From an uncultured Bacteroides sp. (GTDB lineage Bacteria > Bacteroidota > Bacteroidia > Bacteroidales > UBA11471), in contig CAJLYN010000118.1 in assembly GCA_905210875.1 (NCBI GenBank), positions 1 to 6,773 of the forward strand: a stretch of DNA of 6,773 nt, given 5' to 3'. The position numbers were made by a program, and so were the translations under genes. Below the pieces are notes generated by a model. It was not told where the DNA came from. It saw only the letters and a program-made list of their open reading frames with translations, and made no database searches. Positions 1 to 6,773 of this stretch are shown piece after piece (the stretch's first letter is position 1; each line of letters starts with the position of its first letter).

Positions 1-57
1 CGCTTCTCGTTTTGCCCGGCCAGATACGTCCGACAAAGAGAGCCCCCGACTTTGGGT

Positions 58-92
58 AAAAAAAGACGCTCCGTACCGAAATACGAAGCGTC
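58..92 (-). terminator. Intrinsic terminator of alaS
   Basis: On the minus strand, 23 bases past the alaS stop codon, GACGCT-T-CGTA and TACG-G-AGCGTC form an 11-bp stem closed by a 6-base loop (76-81). Position 71/86, a C/A mismatch when read on the plus strand, becomes a U-G wobble in the alaS transcript, so the stem is continuous only in that direction. A run of seven T's on the minus strand (58-64 as A's on plus) follows immediately, the classic layout of a Rho-independent terminator. There is no T-tract on the other side, so it should act only on leftward transcription. Confidence 0.9.
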
Positions 93-115
93 GATATGAA
101 AATAAATGTATATCT

Positions 116-2740
116 CTACTTGGTAACTGCTGCAACAATCTCATCAACAGCAACAGATAGACCCTCGGGGTTTTTACCTCCGGCCTGGGCAAAATGAGGT
201 TGACCACCGCCACCACCCTGAATGTGCTTGGCAGCATTGCGCACCAGAGTTGATGCGCTCAACCCGGCAGCCACCAGGTCGTCGCTCAACGCAACAGTCA
301 GCAACGGTTTGCCCGACACATCGGTAGTACCTGCCACGAACAGGAAATGGTCGGTCTTTTCACCTCGCAACTGGAAGGCAAGATTTTTCACCACATCGGG
401 AGCCAAGGTTATTTTAAGCGGCATGACACTCACACCGTTGATCATCTGTACGTTTTCGAGCAGACGTTTTTTCAACTCCTGCAACTGAGCCTTAGCAAAG
501 GCCTCGGCCTGTTTCTTCAACTCGGCATTCTCCTCGACCGTGCGGCGTATGGCAGCCATCACATCAGGAGCATTGTTCAACGACGTGCGTATCATGGAGA
601 GAGTATCAAGAAGTGTATCCATGTACATTTCGGTACGAGCGGCTGTAATAGCCTCGATACGACGTATGCCGGCAGCGGTCGAACTTTCGGAAATGATATG
701 TATCATACCTATCTGTCCGGTATTGGCCACGTGAGTACCACCACAAAGCTCTATCGACGAGCCGTAACGTATCACGCGCACCTCTTCGCCATATTTCTCA
801 CCGAAGAGTGCCATGGCTCCCATGGCCTTAGCCTCGGCAATGGGCACCGAACGGTGTTCGTCGAGAGGAAGACAAGCACGCACCTTTTCATTGGCCAGAC
901 GCTCTACCTTACGCAACTCCTCGTCGGTGACCTTTTGGAAATGCGAGAAATCAAAGCGCAGCGAGTGAGGCGACACATAAGAACCTTTCTGCTCAACATG
1001 TTTGCCCAACACTTCACGCAAAGCCTCGTGAAGGAGGTGAGTGGCGGTGTGGTTGCATGCCGTAGCCAGTCGGTCAGCCGCATTGACTTCGGCACGGAAT
1101 GTACCGGAGATGTCCGTCGGCAACGCTTCGGCAATATGTACGGCCAGGTTGTTTTCGCGCTTGGTATTGACAATATTTATAACTTCTCCGTTTTCCGAGG
1201 TCAGTTTACCGGTATCACCTACCTGACCACCCATCTCGGCATAGAACGGCGTAACCGAAAGCACCAGCTGGTAATAGTCCTTGTTTTTCTGACGAATCTT
1301 GCGATAGCGTAAAATTTCGGTGTCACAAGTAAGGAGGTCGTAGCCTACAAACTGTTGTTCGCCCTCGCGCAGCACTACCCAGTCGCCGGTCTCCACAGCA
1401 GCTGCATTACGTGCACGTTCTTTCTGTTCCTGCATACGGCGGTTGAAAACCTCAATATCGACTTTCAGCCCGTTTTCTTTCAGAATAAGCTCGGTCAGGT
1501 CTAGGGGGAATCCATAGGTATCGTACAAGACAAAGGCATCGTCGCCGCTGATACAGTCTTTACCTGCGGCTCTCGTATCGGCCATCACCTTGTCGAGCAG
1601 GCGTATGCCCGTAGAGAGGGTACGCAGGAAAGCCTCTTCTTCCTCCTTGATAACCTTCTCGATAAGATCTTTTTGCATCGCCAACTCGGGATAGGCATCA
1701 CCCATCGTTTCGATAAGCGTGGGCAACAACTTGTATATAAAGGGCTGCTGGAAACCGAGGAAGGTGTAGCCGTAACGTACAGCCCGACGCAAAATGCGGC
1801 GTATTACATAACCGGCCTTGGCATTGGAAGGCAACTGTCCGTCGGTAATCGAGAAGGCAATCGTGCGCACGTGGTCGGCAATCACCCGCATGGCAACGTC
1901 GCAACGAGCATCGTCGCCGTAGGTCTTACCTGCCAGGCGGCCGATGGCCCCAATCAGTGGCTGGAACACATCGGTATCGTAGTTCGACGTTTTACCCTGC
2001 AAGGCCATACAGAGGCGTTCAAAGCCCATACCGGTATCGATAACCTTGGCGGGCAGCGGTTCGAGCGAACCGTCGGCCTTGCGATTGTATTGCATGAATA
2101 CGAGGTTCCATATTTCAATAACCTGCGGGTGGCTCTGGTTGACCAGCGTAAGACCGTCGACAGCAGCCCGCTCGGCATCGCTACGCAGGTCGATGTGGAT
2201 TTCGGAGCAGGGGCCGCAGGGTCCTGTATCGCCCATCTCCCAGAAGTTGTCATGGCGGTTGCCGTTGATGATGTGCGAAGCGGGCAGGTGTTTTTCCCAG
2301 TAGGAAGCCGCCTCGTTATCGCGTTCAAGCCCTTCGGGAGCATATCCTTCAAAAACTGTCGCATAAAGACGGTGAGGATCGATTTTCAACACATCTACCA
2401 GATATTCCCAGGCCCAGTCGATAGCCTCTTTCTTGAAATAATCGCCAAACGACCAGTTTCCCAACATTTCAAACATGGTGTGATGGTAGGTGTCCAGACC
2501 CACCTCTTCGAGGTCGTTGTGCTTACCGCTCACACGCAGGCATTTCTGCGAGTCGGCGACACGGCGATATTTGGCCGGAGCATTTCCCAAAATAATATCT
2601 TTGAACTGGTTCATACCCGCATTGGTAAACATCAACGTGGGGTCGTCCTTGATGACCATCGGGGCCGAAGGCACAATCTGATGGTGTTTCGAGGCAAAAA
2701 AGTCTTTGAAAGACTCACGAATTTCCTTAGCAGTAAGCAT
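116..2740 (-). CDS. alaS: Alanine--tRNA ligase (alanyl-tRNA synthetase), complete
   Basis: Cytoplasmic class II synthetase that charges tRNA-Ala with alanine using ATP and hydrolyses mischarged Ser/Gly-tRNA-Ala. The 874 residues match the usual bacterial length of about 870-880. The N-terminal catalytic core shows the motif 2 region around residues 86-106 ([17 protein letters not shown]) and motif 3 GMGFER at 237-242. The tRNA-recognition helical region lies at about 250-450. The editing domain carries the expected zinc ligands: HTATH (H564, H568) and CGGTH (C666, H670). A helical stretch at about 730-765 leads to the C-terminal C-Ala domain with a glycine-rich [14 protein letters not shown] segment at 842-855. 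The start is the ATG at 2738-2740, because [11 protein letters not shown] is the normal N-terminus. It is transcribed divergently from the M23 gene and ends in a strong terminator. No defect is seen. Confidence 0.98.
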   Translation of the reverse strand: MLTAKEIRESFKDFFASKHHQIVPSAPMVIKDDPTLMFTNAGMNQFKDIILGNAPAKYRRVADSQKCLRVSGKHNDLEEVGLDTYHHTMFEMLGNWSFGDYFKKEAIDWAWEYLVDVLKIDPHRLYATVFEGYAPEGLERDNEAASYWEKHLPASHIINGNRHDNFWEMGDTGPCGPCSEIHIDLRSDAERAAVDGLTLVNQSHPQVIEIWNLVFMQYNRKADGSLEPLPAKVIDTGMGFERLCMALQGKTSNYDTDVFQPLIGAIGRLAGKTYGDDARCDVAMRVIADHVRTIAFSITDGQLPSNAKAGYVIRRILRRAVRYGYTFLGFQQPFIYKLLPTLIETMGDAYPELAMQKDLIEKVIKEEEEAFLRTLSTGIRLLDKVMADTRAAGKDCISGDDAFVLYDTYGFPLDLTELILKENGLKVDIEVFNRRMQEQKERARNAAAVETGDWVVLREGEQQFVGYDLLTCDTEILRYRKIRQKNKDYYQLVLSVTPFYAEMGGQVGDTGKLTSENGEVINIVNTKRENNLAVHIAEALPTDISGTFRAEVNAADRLATACNHTATHLLHEALREVLGKHVEQKGSYVSPHSLRFDFSHFQKVTDEELRKVERLANEKVRACLPLDEHRSVPIAEAKAMGAMALFGEKYGEEVRVIRYGSSIELCGGTHVANTGQIGMIHIISESSTAAGIRRIEAITAARTEMYMDTLLDTLSMIRTSLNNAPDVMAAIRRTVEENAELKKQAEAFAKAQLQELKKRLLENVQMINGVSVMPLKITLAPDVVKNLAFQLRGEKTDHFLFVAGTTDVSGKPLLTVALSDDLVAAGLSASTLVRNAAKHIQGGGGGQPHFAQAGGKNPEGLSVAVDEIVAAVTK

Positions 2741-2789
2741 ATCGTACGTTTTAAATATTCAAAAGAAAAAAAGGATTTCACCTTTTGCG

Positions 2790-2821
2790 TTTGCAAAAAT
2801 AGCCCAAAAATATTATTTTTG
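2790..2821 (+). promoter_or_regulatory. Putative sigma-ABfr promoter for the M23-MerR operon
   Basis: TTTG at 2790-2793, a 20-bp spacer, and TATTTTTG at 2814-2821 give an exact match to the Bacteroidetes promoter (TTTG, 19-21 bp, TAnnTTTG). The start site would fall near 2828, leaving a leader of about 80 bases before the ATG at 2909. It overlaps almost completely with the leftward alaS promoter, so polymerase should not be able to occupy both at once. Confidence 0.7.
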
Positions 2822-2834
2822 CGGAGATTGCAAG
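2805..2834 (-). promoter_or_regulatory. Putative sigma-ABfr promoter for alaS
   Basis: On the minus strand, TATTTTTG (plus 2805-2812) matches the Bacteroidetes -7 consensus TAnnTTTG exactly. CTTG (plus 2831-2834) sits 18 bp upstream as a one-mismatch -33 element. Transcription would start near 2798 and give a leader of roughly 55-60 bases before the alaS ATG. A second TATTTTTG lies at plus 2794-2801, but I see no -33 element at a suitable distance. The consensus is established for Bacteroides; using it here is inference. Confidence 0.55.
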
Positions 2835-2908
2835 TAAAAAATCGCGGGTCCGTCTGTTTTTGCACCGATAAAAGGCAATAACCGGCAAAGATTGGCAGCA
2901 ACCTGTTT

Positions 2909-3880
2909 ATGGCAAGAAAAGTTTTCTATAAATATAACCCCAACACCCTTTCATACGAGCGCATATATCCGTCGACAGGCGCCCGCATCTGGTCGATATG
3001 CAAATATCTGTTGATAAGTCTGTTGCTGGGTATCGGCATTTTCCTTGTCTTCTATCACTTCTTCGAGTCGCCCCGCGAAAAAAAACTGCGGGAAGACAAC
3101 GAACAGATGGCTACCCAGTACCGCATACTCTCCCACCGGCTCGACGAAGCGCTGGAAGTCATGGGCGACGTACAGCAACGCGACGACAACCTTTACCGCG
3201 TCATCATGCAGGCCAACCCCATCGACAGCAAGGCACGCAATGCTGGCATCGACAACGACTCACACTACCGCGACCTGCAAAACCTTCCCAATGCCGACCT
3301 CATTATTTCATCGACCAAGAAACTCGACCTGCTGCGTCGCCAGCTCTATGTGCAAAGCACCTCTTTCAACGAAGTGGCCGAGATGGTGAAGCAGAACGAC
3401 GACCGCATCAGCCGCATGCCCGCCATACAGCCCATATCCAACAAAGACCTGAAACGCACCGCTTCGGGCTACGGCTGGCGCATCGACCCGATATACCACA
3501 CCCGCAAGTTCCATGCAGGCATGGATTTCTCGGCCAACACCGGCACGCCGGTATATGCCACAGCCAACGGCACGGTAACCTTCACCGGCTGGAAACAGGG
3601 CTACGGCAACACCGTCATCATCGACCACGGATACAACTACCGCACACTCTACGGTCACCTGAGCAAAATCGACACTCGGAGAGGGAAAAAGGTGGTGCGT
3701 GGCGAGGTCATCGCCAAGGTGGGAAGCACCGGAAAATCGACCGGCCCGCACCTGCACTATGAGGTTATCTACAAGGGGAAACACCAGAATCCTATCAATT
3801 ACTACTTCTTCGACCTCTCGCCCGAAGACTACGACCTCATGATACAGATAGCCGAAAACAGCGGTCTGGTAATGGATTAA
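2909..3880 (+). CDS. Membrane-anchored M23 family (LytM-type) metallopeptidase
   Basis: Probable peptidoglycan endopeptidase of 323 residues, acting in the periplasm. A basic N-terminus (1-26) is followed by one membrane span at about 27-50, with no cleavable signal peptide, so it is likely an N-in, C-out anchored protein. Residues 54-90 are charged and probably coiled coil; a linker runs to about 175. The M23 domain (about 186-295) keeps every key residue: H202 and D206 in HAGMD, H250 in YGHL, and H281 and H283 in GPHLHYE. These match the zinc ligands and catalytic histidines of LytM enzymes, so activity is expected, unlike degenerate EnvC/NlpD-type activators. The preceding SGYGWRIDPI is typical of the family. 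It is the first gene of a likely operon with the MerR gene 16 bases downstream. The exact peptide bond cut cannot be read from the sequence. Confidence 0.93.
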   Translation: MARKVFYKYNPNTLSYERIYPSTGARIWSICKYLLISLLLGIGIFLVFYHFFESPREKKLREDNEQMATQYRILSHRLDEALEVMGDVQQRDDNLYRVIMQANPIDSKARNAGIDNDSHYRDLQNLPNADLIISSTKKLDLLRRQLYVQSTSFNEVAEMVKQNDDRISRMPAIQPISNKDLKRTASGYGWRIDPIYHTRKFHAGMDFSANTGTPVYATANGTVTFTGWKQGYGNTVIIDHGYNYRTLYGHLSKIDTRRGKKVVRGEVIAKVGSTGKSTGPHLHYEVIYKGKHQNPINYYFFDLSPEDYDLMIQIAENSGLVMD

Positions 3881-3896
3881 TCATCGAGAAGCTACC

Positions 3897-4379
3897 ATGC
3901 CAAAGCAAGAACTCCCCCCAAAAATGTTCTACACCATTGCCGAGGTTGCGCAACACTACGGCATCAACGAGTCGACCTTGCGATTTTGGGAAAAAGAGTT
4001 TGACATCATTGCCCCGAAACGGTCGGACAACCGCCGGAAAATACGGGCCTACACTCCGCAGGACGTGCGCAACATAGGCCTCATCTACCATCTGCTCAAA
4101 GAACAGGGGCTCACCCTCAGCGGCGCCAAGGAGCGACTGAAAAGGAATGCGAAGAAGACCGGGAATCTTTACGACGTCGTCTCGCGCCTGCAAGCCATTC
4201 GGAATGAACTCTCGGCCGTATGCCGCGAATTAAATGCGCTCTCGCTACCGGCCGACATCGCAAAAGAGCCAAGCACAGATAACGACGGGGAAGAAAACAC
4301 AGAGCCACACATCGCACCCAAAGAAGAAGGAGAAACTCCCAACGATTTGTTTGGTCCACAGCGGCCCGACAAGCCCTGA
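3897..4379 (+). CDS. MerR family transcriptional regulator
   Basis: DNA-binding regulator of 160 residues. The winged-helix domain is clear at the N-terminus: helix-turn-helix at about 11-33 (FYTIAEVAQHYGINESTLRF), then WEKEF, and a basic wing with RRKIRAYTPQDV at 46-57. Residues 58-85 (IGLIYHLLKEQG, then GAKERL) complete the MerR fold. A predicted coiled-coil dimerisation helix spans about 90-116. The last 40 residues are acidic, proline-rich and probably disordered. There is no cysteine cluster or ligand-binding domain (only C109), so it is not a metal or redox sensor of the classic type. This short subfamily is common in Bacteroidetes; its targets are not known to me. It lies 16 bases after the M23 gene and is probably co-transcribed. 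An alternative start at M10 is possible, with GAGAAG near 3885 a weak ribosome site for the chosen start. Confidence 0.9.
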   Translation: MPKQELPPKMFYTIAEVAQHYGINESTLRFWEKEFDIIAPKRSDNRRKIRAYTPQDVRNIGLIYHLLKEQGLTLSGAKERLKRNAKKTGNLYDVVSRLQAIRNELSAVCRELNALSLPADIAKEPSTDNDGEENTEPHIAPKEEGETPNDLFGPQRPDKP

Positions 4380-4389
4380 CAAACCGTCG

Positions 4390-4818
4390 CTACATTTTCC
4401 GAGGCTTTTCCAAAAGGAATGCCGGCAGAAACCGCGAAACAAACGGCACCAGATAACGCCCCGACCACGCTCCGGCCAGCACACCGAGCGCATTGGCCAC
4501 CCAATCCCACCAATCACCGGTGCGGTAAGTGGTGCAGTACATTTGCAGCAACTCCACCTCTCCTCCGAACACCACACACAAGAAAAGCCCCCACACCAGG
4601 CGACTGCGGAAGCGTTTTTGCGACAGAGACTGCCGGTAAACATCGAGATAGAATGCCAGCATGACCCCCAGGTACATGATAAAATGAACTATCTTATCGG
4701 CATGGGGTATGCGCGGCATATCGTCGGGGGCAGAGGTGCGGGCCAGCGAGAGATAGAGTATGGCCGCCACGACAAGCAGCGTAAAAAGATATTTCTTCAA
4801 CCAAACAATCAGATTCAT
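4390..4818 (-). CDS. VanZ-like family small membrane protein
   Basis: Integral membrane protein of 142 residues with about four hydrophobic spans (about 7-25, 43-60, 74-91, 106-127). The VanZ-like pattern is visible: HADKIVHFIMYLG at 39-51 on the first conserved helix, then GEVELLQMY at 86-94, followed by RTGDWWDWVANALG at 99-112 with conserved acidic residues and asparagine. VanZ in enterococci gives low-level teicoplanin resistance, but most homologues, including those of Bacteroidetes, have no assigned role, so resistance should not be inferred. It converges on the MerR gene with only 10 bases between the stop codons, and I find no clear hairpin terminator there. The start is ATG 4816-4818; an AGGAA on the minus strand sits only 2 bases upstream of CAATG's start region, too close for a normal ribosome site. 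Confidence 0.88.
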   Translation of the reverse strand: MNLIVWLKKYLFTLLVVAAILYLSLARTSAPDDMPRIPHADKIVHFIMYLGVMLAFYLDVYRQSLSQKRFRSRLVWGLFLCVVFGGEVELLQMYCTTYRTGDWWDWVANALGVLAGAWSGRYLVPFVSRFLPAFLLEKPRKM

Positions 4819-4843
4819 TGTTCCTGAATTAGTGATAGCGACA

Positions 4844-4851
4844 CAAAGGTA
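4844..4851 (-). promoter_or_regulatory. Putative -7 box of the VanZ-like gene promoter
   Basis: The minus strand reads TACCTTTG here followed by TGTCGC, an exact and very typical Bacteroidetes -7 element. The region upstream (plus 4852-4875) is A/T-rich, but no clean TTTG is found at 19-21 bp; TTTT at plus 4869-4872 is the closest candidate, 17 bp away. Transcription would begin near 4838, about 20 bases before the ATG. Confidence 0.5.
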
Positions 4852-4898
4852 TCATTTTTTATTTTAATAAAACGGCAGAGAAGATAAATAACAAATAG

Positions 4899-4928
4899 TT
4901 TGATTTTGATAAAAAATTATTACATTTG
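4899..4928 (+). promoter_or_regulatory. Putative sigma-ABfr promoter for the SNF transporter
   Basis: TTTG at 4899-4902, an 18-bp spacer, and TACATTTG at 4921-4928 fit the Bacteroidetes consensus, with the spacer one base short of usual. The start site would be near 4935, leaving about 34 bases before the ATG at 4969. A second copy of TACATTTG lies at 4939-4946 but lacks a -33 partner at a good distance. Confidence 0.6.
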
Positions 4929-4968
4929 TACACATCTTTACATTTGTCTTACAGAAACTGAAACAAAT

Positions 4969-6315
4969 ATGGGACAAAGAGCCTCATTCAGCACCAAACT
5001 GGGTGTCATCGCCGCCACCGCCGGTTCCTCGATAGGACTGGGAAACATCTGGCGTTTCCCCTACGAAACCGGACAAAACGGGGGCGCCGCATTCATACTC
5101 ATCTACATTGTCTGTGTCCTGTTACTGGCCATGCCGGTAATGATAGCCGAGTTTGTCATCGGCCGGGGTTCCCGCACCAACGCCTCGCACGCCTTTAACA
5201 AACTGGCACCGGGCTCCTGGTGGAAACTCATCGGCTACATCTGCATCTCGGCGCCGGTAATCATCGTGGGCTTCTACTTTGTCATCTCGGGGTGGACTCT
5301 CGAGTATGTCGTACAATCACTCACACCGGGGGGCATGACAGCACAATCGGCCGAAGCCTACTCTGCCGAATTCAACCAGTTCATCGCCTCGCCGCTCAAA
5401 CCGCTGGTATGGGTAATCATCTTCATCTGCATCAACCACATCATACTCATGCGAGGGGTGAACAGCGGCATCGAAAAAGCCTCAAACATACTTATGCCGG
5501 TGCTGTTTCTCATACTCCTCATCTTCTGCATACGTTCCATCTTCCTGCCGGGATTTGACGAGGGTATGAAATTTCTCTTCATGCCCGACTTCTCCAAAAT
5601 CACACCCAATGTCGTACTGAGAGCCATGGGGCAGGCCTTTTTCTCAATGAGCGTAGGCATGGGTATCCTCATCACCTATGCCTCGTACTACGCCAAGGAG
5701 ACCAACCTCACCCGCGTGGCAGCCACCGTGGCCACCTTCGACACACTGGTCGCCATACTGGCCGGCATCATCATCTTCCCGACGGTCTTCACCTTCGGAA
5801 TAAGCCCTTCGCAAGGACCCGAGCTCATATTCATCACCCTGCCCAACCTCTTTGCCCAGATGCAACTGGGATGGCTGTGGTCGTCGCTCTTCTTCGTCCT
5901 GGTATCGCTGGCAGCCCTCACCTCGACCATCTCGCTGAGTGAGGTCTCCATCGCGTTCCTGCAAGATGCACGAGGCTACTCCCGCCACAAAGCCACCGCC
6001 ATCATGACCGGCATATACATCGTGCTGGCCAGCCTCTGCTCCCTCTCGTTCGGGGCATTGAACGGCATACGCATTTTCGGTCTCACCATCTTCGACTTTT
6101 GCGACTTTCTCTCGTCGAATATCCTTCTACCGGCGGGCGGACTCTTCATTTCGATATTCGTTGGGTGGAAAATCGACCAGAAATTTGTGCGCCGCGAGCT
6201 CTACAACGGCAGCGACTCGGCCGGATGGTACTACAAGCCCCTGCTCTTCTGCCTGAGGTTCATCGCTCCCATATCAATCTTCCTGATATTCCTGTCGGGA
6301 ATACATCTGCTCTGA
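4969..6315 (+). CDS. Sodium:neurotransmitter symporter (SNF/NSS) family transporter
   Basis: Inner-membrane, sodium-coupled solute importer of 448 residues with the LeuT fold; family members carry amino acids or related compounds. The family signature is plain at the N-terminus: SIGLGNIWRFPY (21-32) in the unwound first helix, followed by GQNGGAAF. I count 11 hydrophobic helices (about 10-28, 40-63, 85-112, 145-161, 172-190, 216-240, 252-277, 296-321, 341-360, 382-400, 421-443), the usual number for bacterial Tyt1/MhsT-type members. The substrate cannot be named from sequence alone. The ATG at 4969 is chosen over a TTG at 4900 in the same frame: homologues begin just before the RASFSTKLG segment, and the TTG overlaps the predicted -33 box, upstream of the transcript start. 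A small gene follows after 7 bases, likely co-transcribed. Confidence 0.94.
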   Translation: MGQRASFSTKLGVIAATAGSSIGLGNIWRFPYETGQNGGAAFILIYIVCVLLLAMPVMIAEFVIGRGSRTNASHAFNKLAPGSWWKLIGYICISAPVIIVGFYFVISGWTLEYVVQSLTPGGMTAQSAEAYSAEFNQFIASPLKPLVWVIIFICINHIILMRGVNSGIEKASNILMPVLFLILLIFCIRSIFLPGFDEGMKFLFMPDFSKITPNVVLRAMGQAFFSMSVGMGILITYASYYAKETNLTRVAATVATFDTLVAILAGIIIFPTVFTFGISPSQGPELIFITLPNLFAQMQLGWLWSSLFFVLVSLAALTSTISLSEVSIAFLQDARGYSRHKATAIMTGIYIVLASLCSLSFGALNGIRIFGLTIFDFCDFLSSNILLPAGGLFISIFVGWKIDQKFVRRELYNGSDSAGWYYKPLLFCLRFIAPISIFLIFLSGIHLL

Positions 6316-6322
6316 CAACACC

Positions 6323-6601
6323 ATGTACAACGACGATCCGCAACGGCTGTGGCATTTCTCGCGCGGCGAACGCATCGCCGTCGTCGTGCTGTTGATAGCC
6401 ATCGCCGCCACGCTGCTGGCCCGGCGCTACCTGCACCGCAGTCCCGACATCGGCCTGTGCGACACGACATGGCTACAAGAAGAGGTACCGGCCTTTGAAG
6501 AGCAGCTCGTCCGACCCGAAAAAACGTCAAAAAAAGAGAAGACCTATCGTCCCAAACAACAAAAGCTGCAACCTATCGAACAGGAAATTCCGGCCGAATG
6601 A
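6323..6601 (+). CDS. Small single-pass membrane protein; resembles the N-terminus of ComEA-like helix-hairpin-helix proteins
   Basis: Protein of 92 residues, not recognised with certainty. WHFSRGER (10-17) precedes one hydrophobic helix (about 18-34), then RR at the membrane edge, a linker, and a lysine/glutamate-rich tail (65-92) likely to be disordered. The layout aromatic-FSRGER-membrane span-FEEQL-basic linker recalls the anchor region of Bacteroidales ComEA-like proteins, which continue into one or more helix-hairpin-helix DNA-binding domains. Here a TGA stop comes before any such domain, and only 96 bases remain before folP, so the protein is either a shortened remnant or a separate small family. 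The ATG lies 7 bases after the transporter stop, which suggests translational coupling. I am confident it is a real open frame in operon position, but not of its homology. Confidence 0.65.
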   Translation: MYNDDPQRLWHFSRGERIAVVVLLIAIAATLLARRYLHRSPDIGLCDTTWLQEEVPAFEEQLVRPEKTSKKEKTYRPKQQKLQPIEQEIPAE

Positions 6602-6665
6602 CAACCCGACGGCCACGATGCAAAAAATTTCTTCCGAGGTATAGGTATTTTCAACGAAAAAGAAG

Positions 6666-6673
6666 TATCTTCG
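6666..6673 (+). promoter_or_regulatory. Weak candidate -7 box upstream of folP
   Basis: TATCTTCG differs from the Bacteroidetes -7 consensus TAnnTTTG at one base and lies 24 bases before the folP ATG. No TTTG is present 18-21 bp upstream, so folP may instead be read from the transporter promoter. Confidence 0.25.
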
Positions 6674-6697
6674 TCGGGAAATAAACACTCCCGCACG

Positions 6698-6773
6698 ATG
6701 ATAGCAGCAACGACGACTCCCTACACGTTGAACCTCGGAGGCCGGCTTCTCCCGCTCGACCGTCCACGGGTCA
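6698..6773 (+). CDS. folP: Dihydropteroate synthase, N-terminal fragment (cut by window edge)
   Basis: Only 25 codons are present. They read MIAATTTPYTLNLGGRLLPL followed by DRPRV. The pattern of a short strand (LNLGGRLLPL), then a D/S-x-P-x-V segment, is how bacterial dihydropteroate synthases open, directly before the MGILNVTPDSF signature that would lie just past the window. The enzyme condenses p-aminobenzoate with hydroxymethyl-dihydropterin diphosphate in folate synthesis and is the sulfonamide target. The ATG at 6698 is the only plausible start seen and gives the usual short leader of about eight residues. No strong ribosome site is visible, as is normal in Bacteroidetes. The call rests on a short match, so it is likely rather than certain. 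Confidence 0.75.
   Translation, partial: MIAATTTPYTLNLGGRLLPLDRPRV

Noticed and set aside
1..99. Open plus-strand frame from base 1 to a TGA at 97-99, possibly a gene end
   Set aside because: It runs through the alaS terminator hairpin and has no recognisable content, so a coding role is not supported.
347..1312. 321-residue open frame on the plus strand opposite alaS
   Set aside because: It lies entirely antisense to the clear AlaRS editing and middle regions, shows no recognisable domain, and has no promoter or ribosome site; it is a by-product of codon use in alaS.
1673..2881. 402-residue open frame on the plus strand opposite the alaS 5' half
   Set aside because: Antisense to the conserved AlaRS catalytic core and running on through the promoter region; its composition looks like a reversed coding sequence and no family features are visible.
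2998..3762. 254-residue frame inside the M23 gene
   Set aside because: Same-strand shadow, rich in R, H, P and Q, as expected from an out-of-frame reading of a GC-rich gene; the M23 frame has all its motifs.
4366..4440. Shared terminator between the convergent MerR and VanZ-like genes
   Set aside because: The only inverted repeat seen (CTTTT-CC-AAAAG) has a loop too small to form and lacks a T-tract in a useful position.
4234..4827. 197-residue plus-strand frame across the MerR end and the VanZ-like gene
   Set aside because: It overlaps the MerR C-terminus out of frame and is antisense to the VanZ-like gene, whose hydrophobic spans and motifs are convincing.
6599..6700. Read-through of the TGA at 6599 into folP, which is in the same frame with no other stop
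   Set aside because: A 33-codon stop-free stretch in frame is not rare by chance, the intervening peptide resembles nothing I know, and folP has a normal start of its own.

Overview
The window looks like chromosomal core DNA of a Bacteroidales bacterium of moderate to high GC, perhaps close to Barnesiella or Muribaculaceae; the genus is a guess. Three things support the order. Intergenic regions carry the Bacteroidetes sigma-ABfr promoter pattern (TTTG, about 19-21 bp, then TAnnTTTG). Genes mostly lack clear Shine-Dalgarno sequences. The gene set (alaS divergent from an M23 peptidase plus a MerR-like regulator) is familiar from this order.

Layout, left to right. Bases 1-57 hold nothing I can assign. 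A strong intrinsic terminator (58-92) closes alaS, which occupies 116-2740 on the minus strand and is complete (874 aa, alanyl-tRNA synthetase). Bases 2741-2908 are a divergent promoter region with two opposed -7 boxes arranged as a perfect inverted repeat. A two-gene plus-strand operon follows: a membrane-anchored M23/LytM peptidase (2909-3880) and a short MerR-family regulator (3897-4379). A VanZ-like small membrane protein (4390-4818, minus strand) converges on it. A second divergent promoter region (4819-4968) leads rightward into a sodium:neurotransmitter-symporter (SNF) family transporter (4969-6315), a small single-pass membrane protein (6323-6601), and the first 25 codons of folP, dihydropteroate synthase (from 6698, cut by the window edge).

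How the genes fit together: alaS supplies translation, the M23 protein probably trims or regulates peptidoglycan, the MerR protein probably regulates transcription of unknown targets, the SNF protein imports an amino acid or similar solute with sodium, and folP starts the folate branch. They look like housekeeping neighbours rather than one pathway. I see no mobile element, tRNA, rRNA, CRISPR array or defence system, and no convincing novel multi-gene system. The points most worth checking are the palindromic overlapping promoters at 2790-2834 and the 92-residue protein at 6323-6601, which resembles the N-terminal anchor of ComEA-like helix-hairpin-helix proteins but ends before any such domain.
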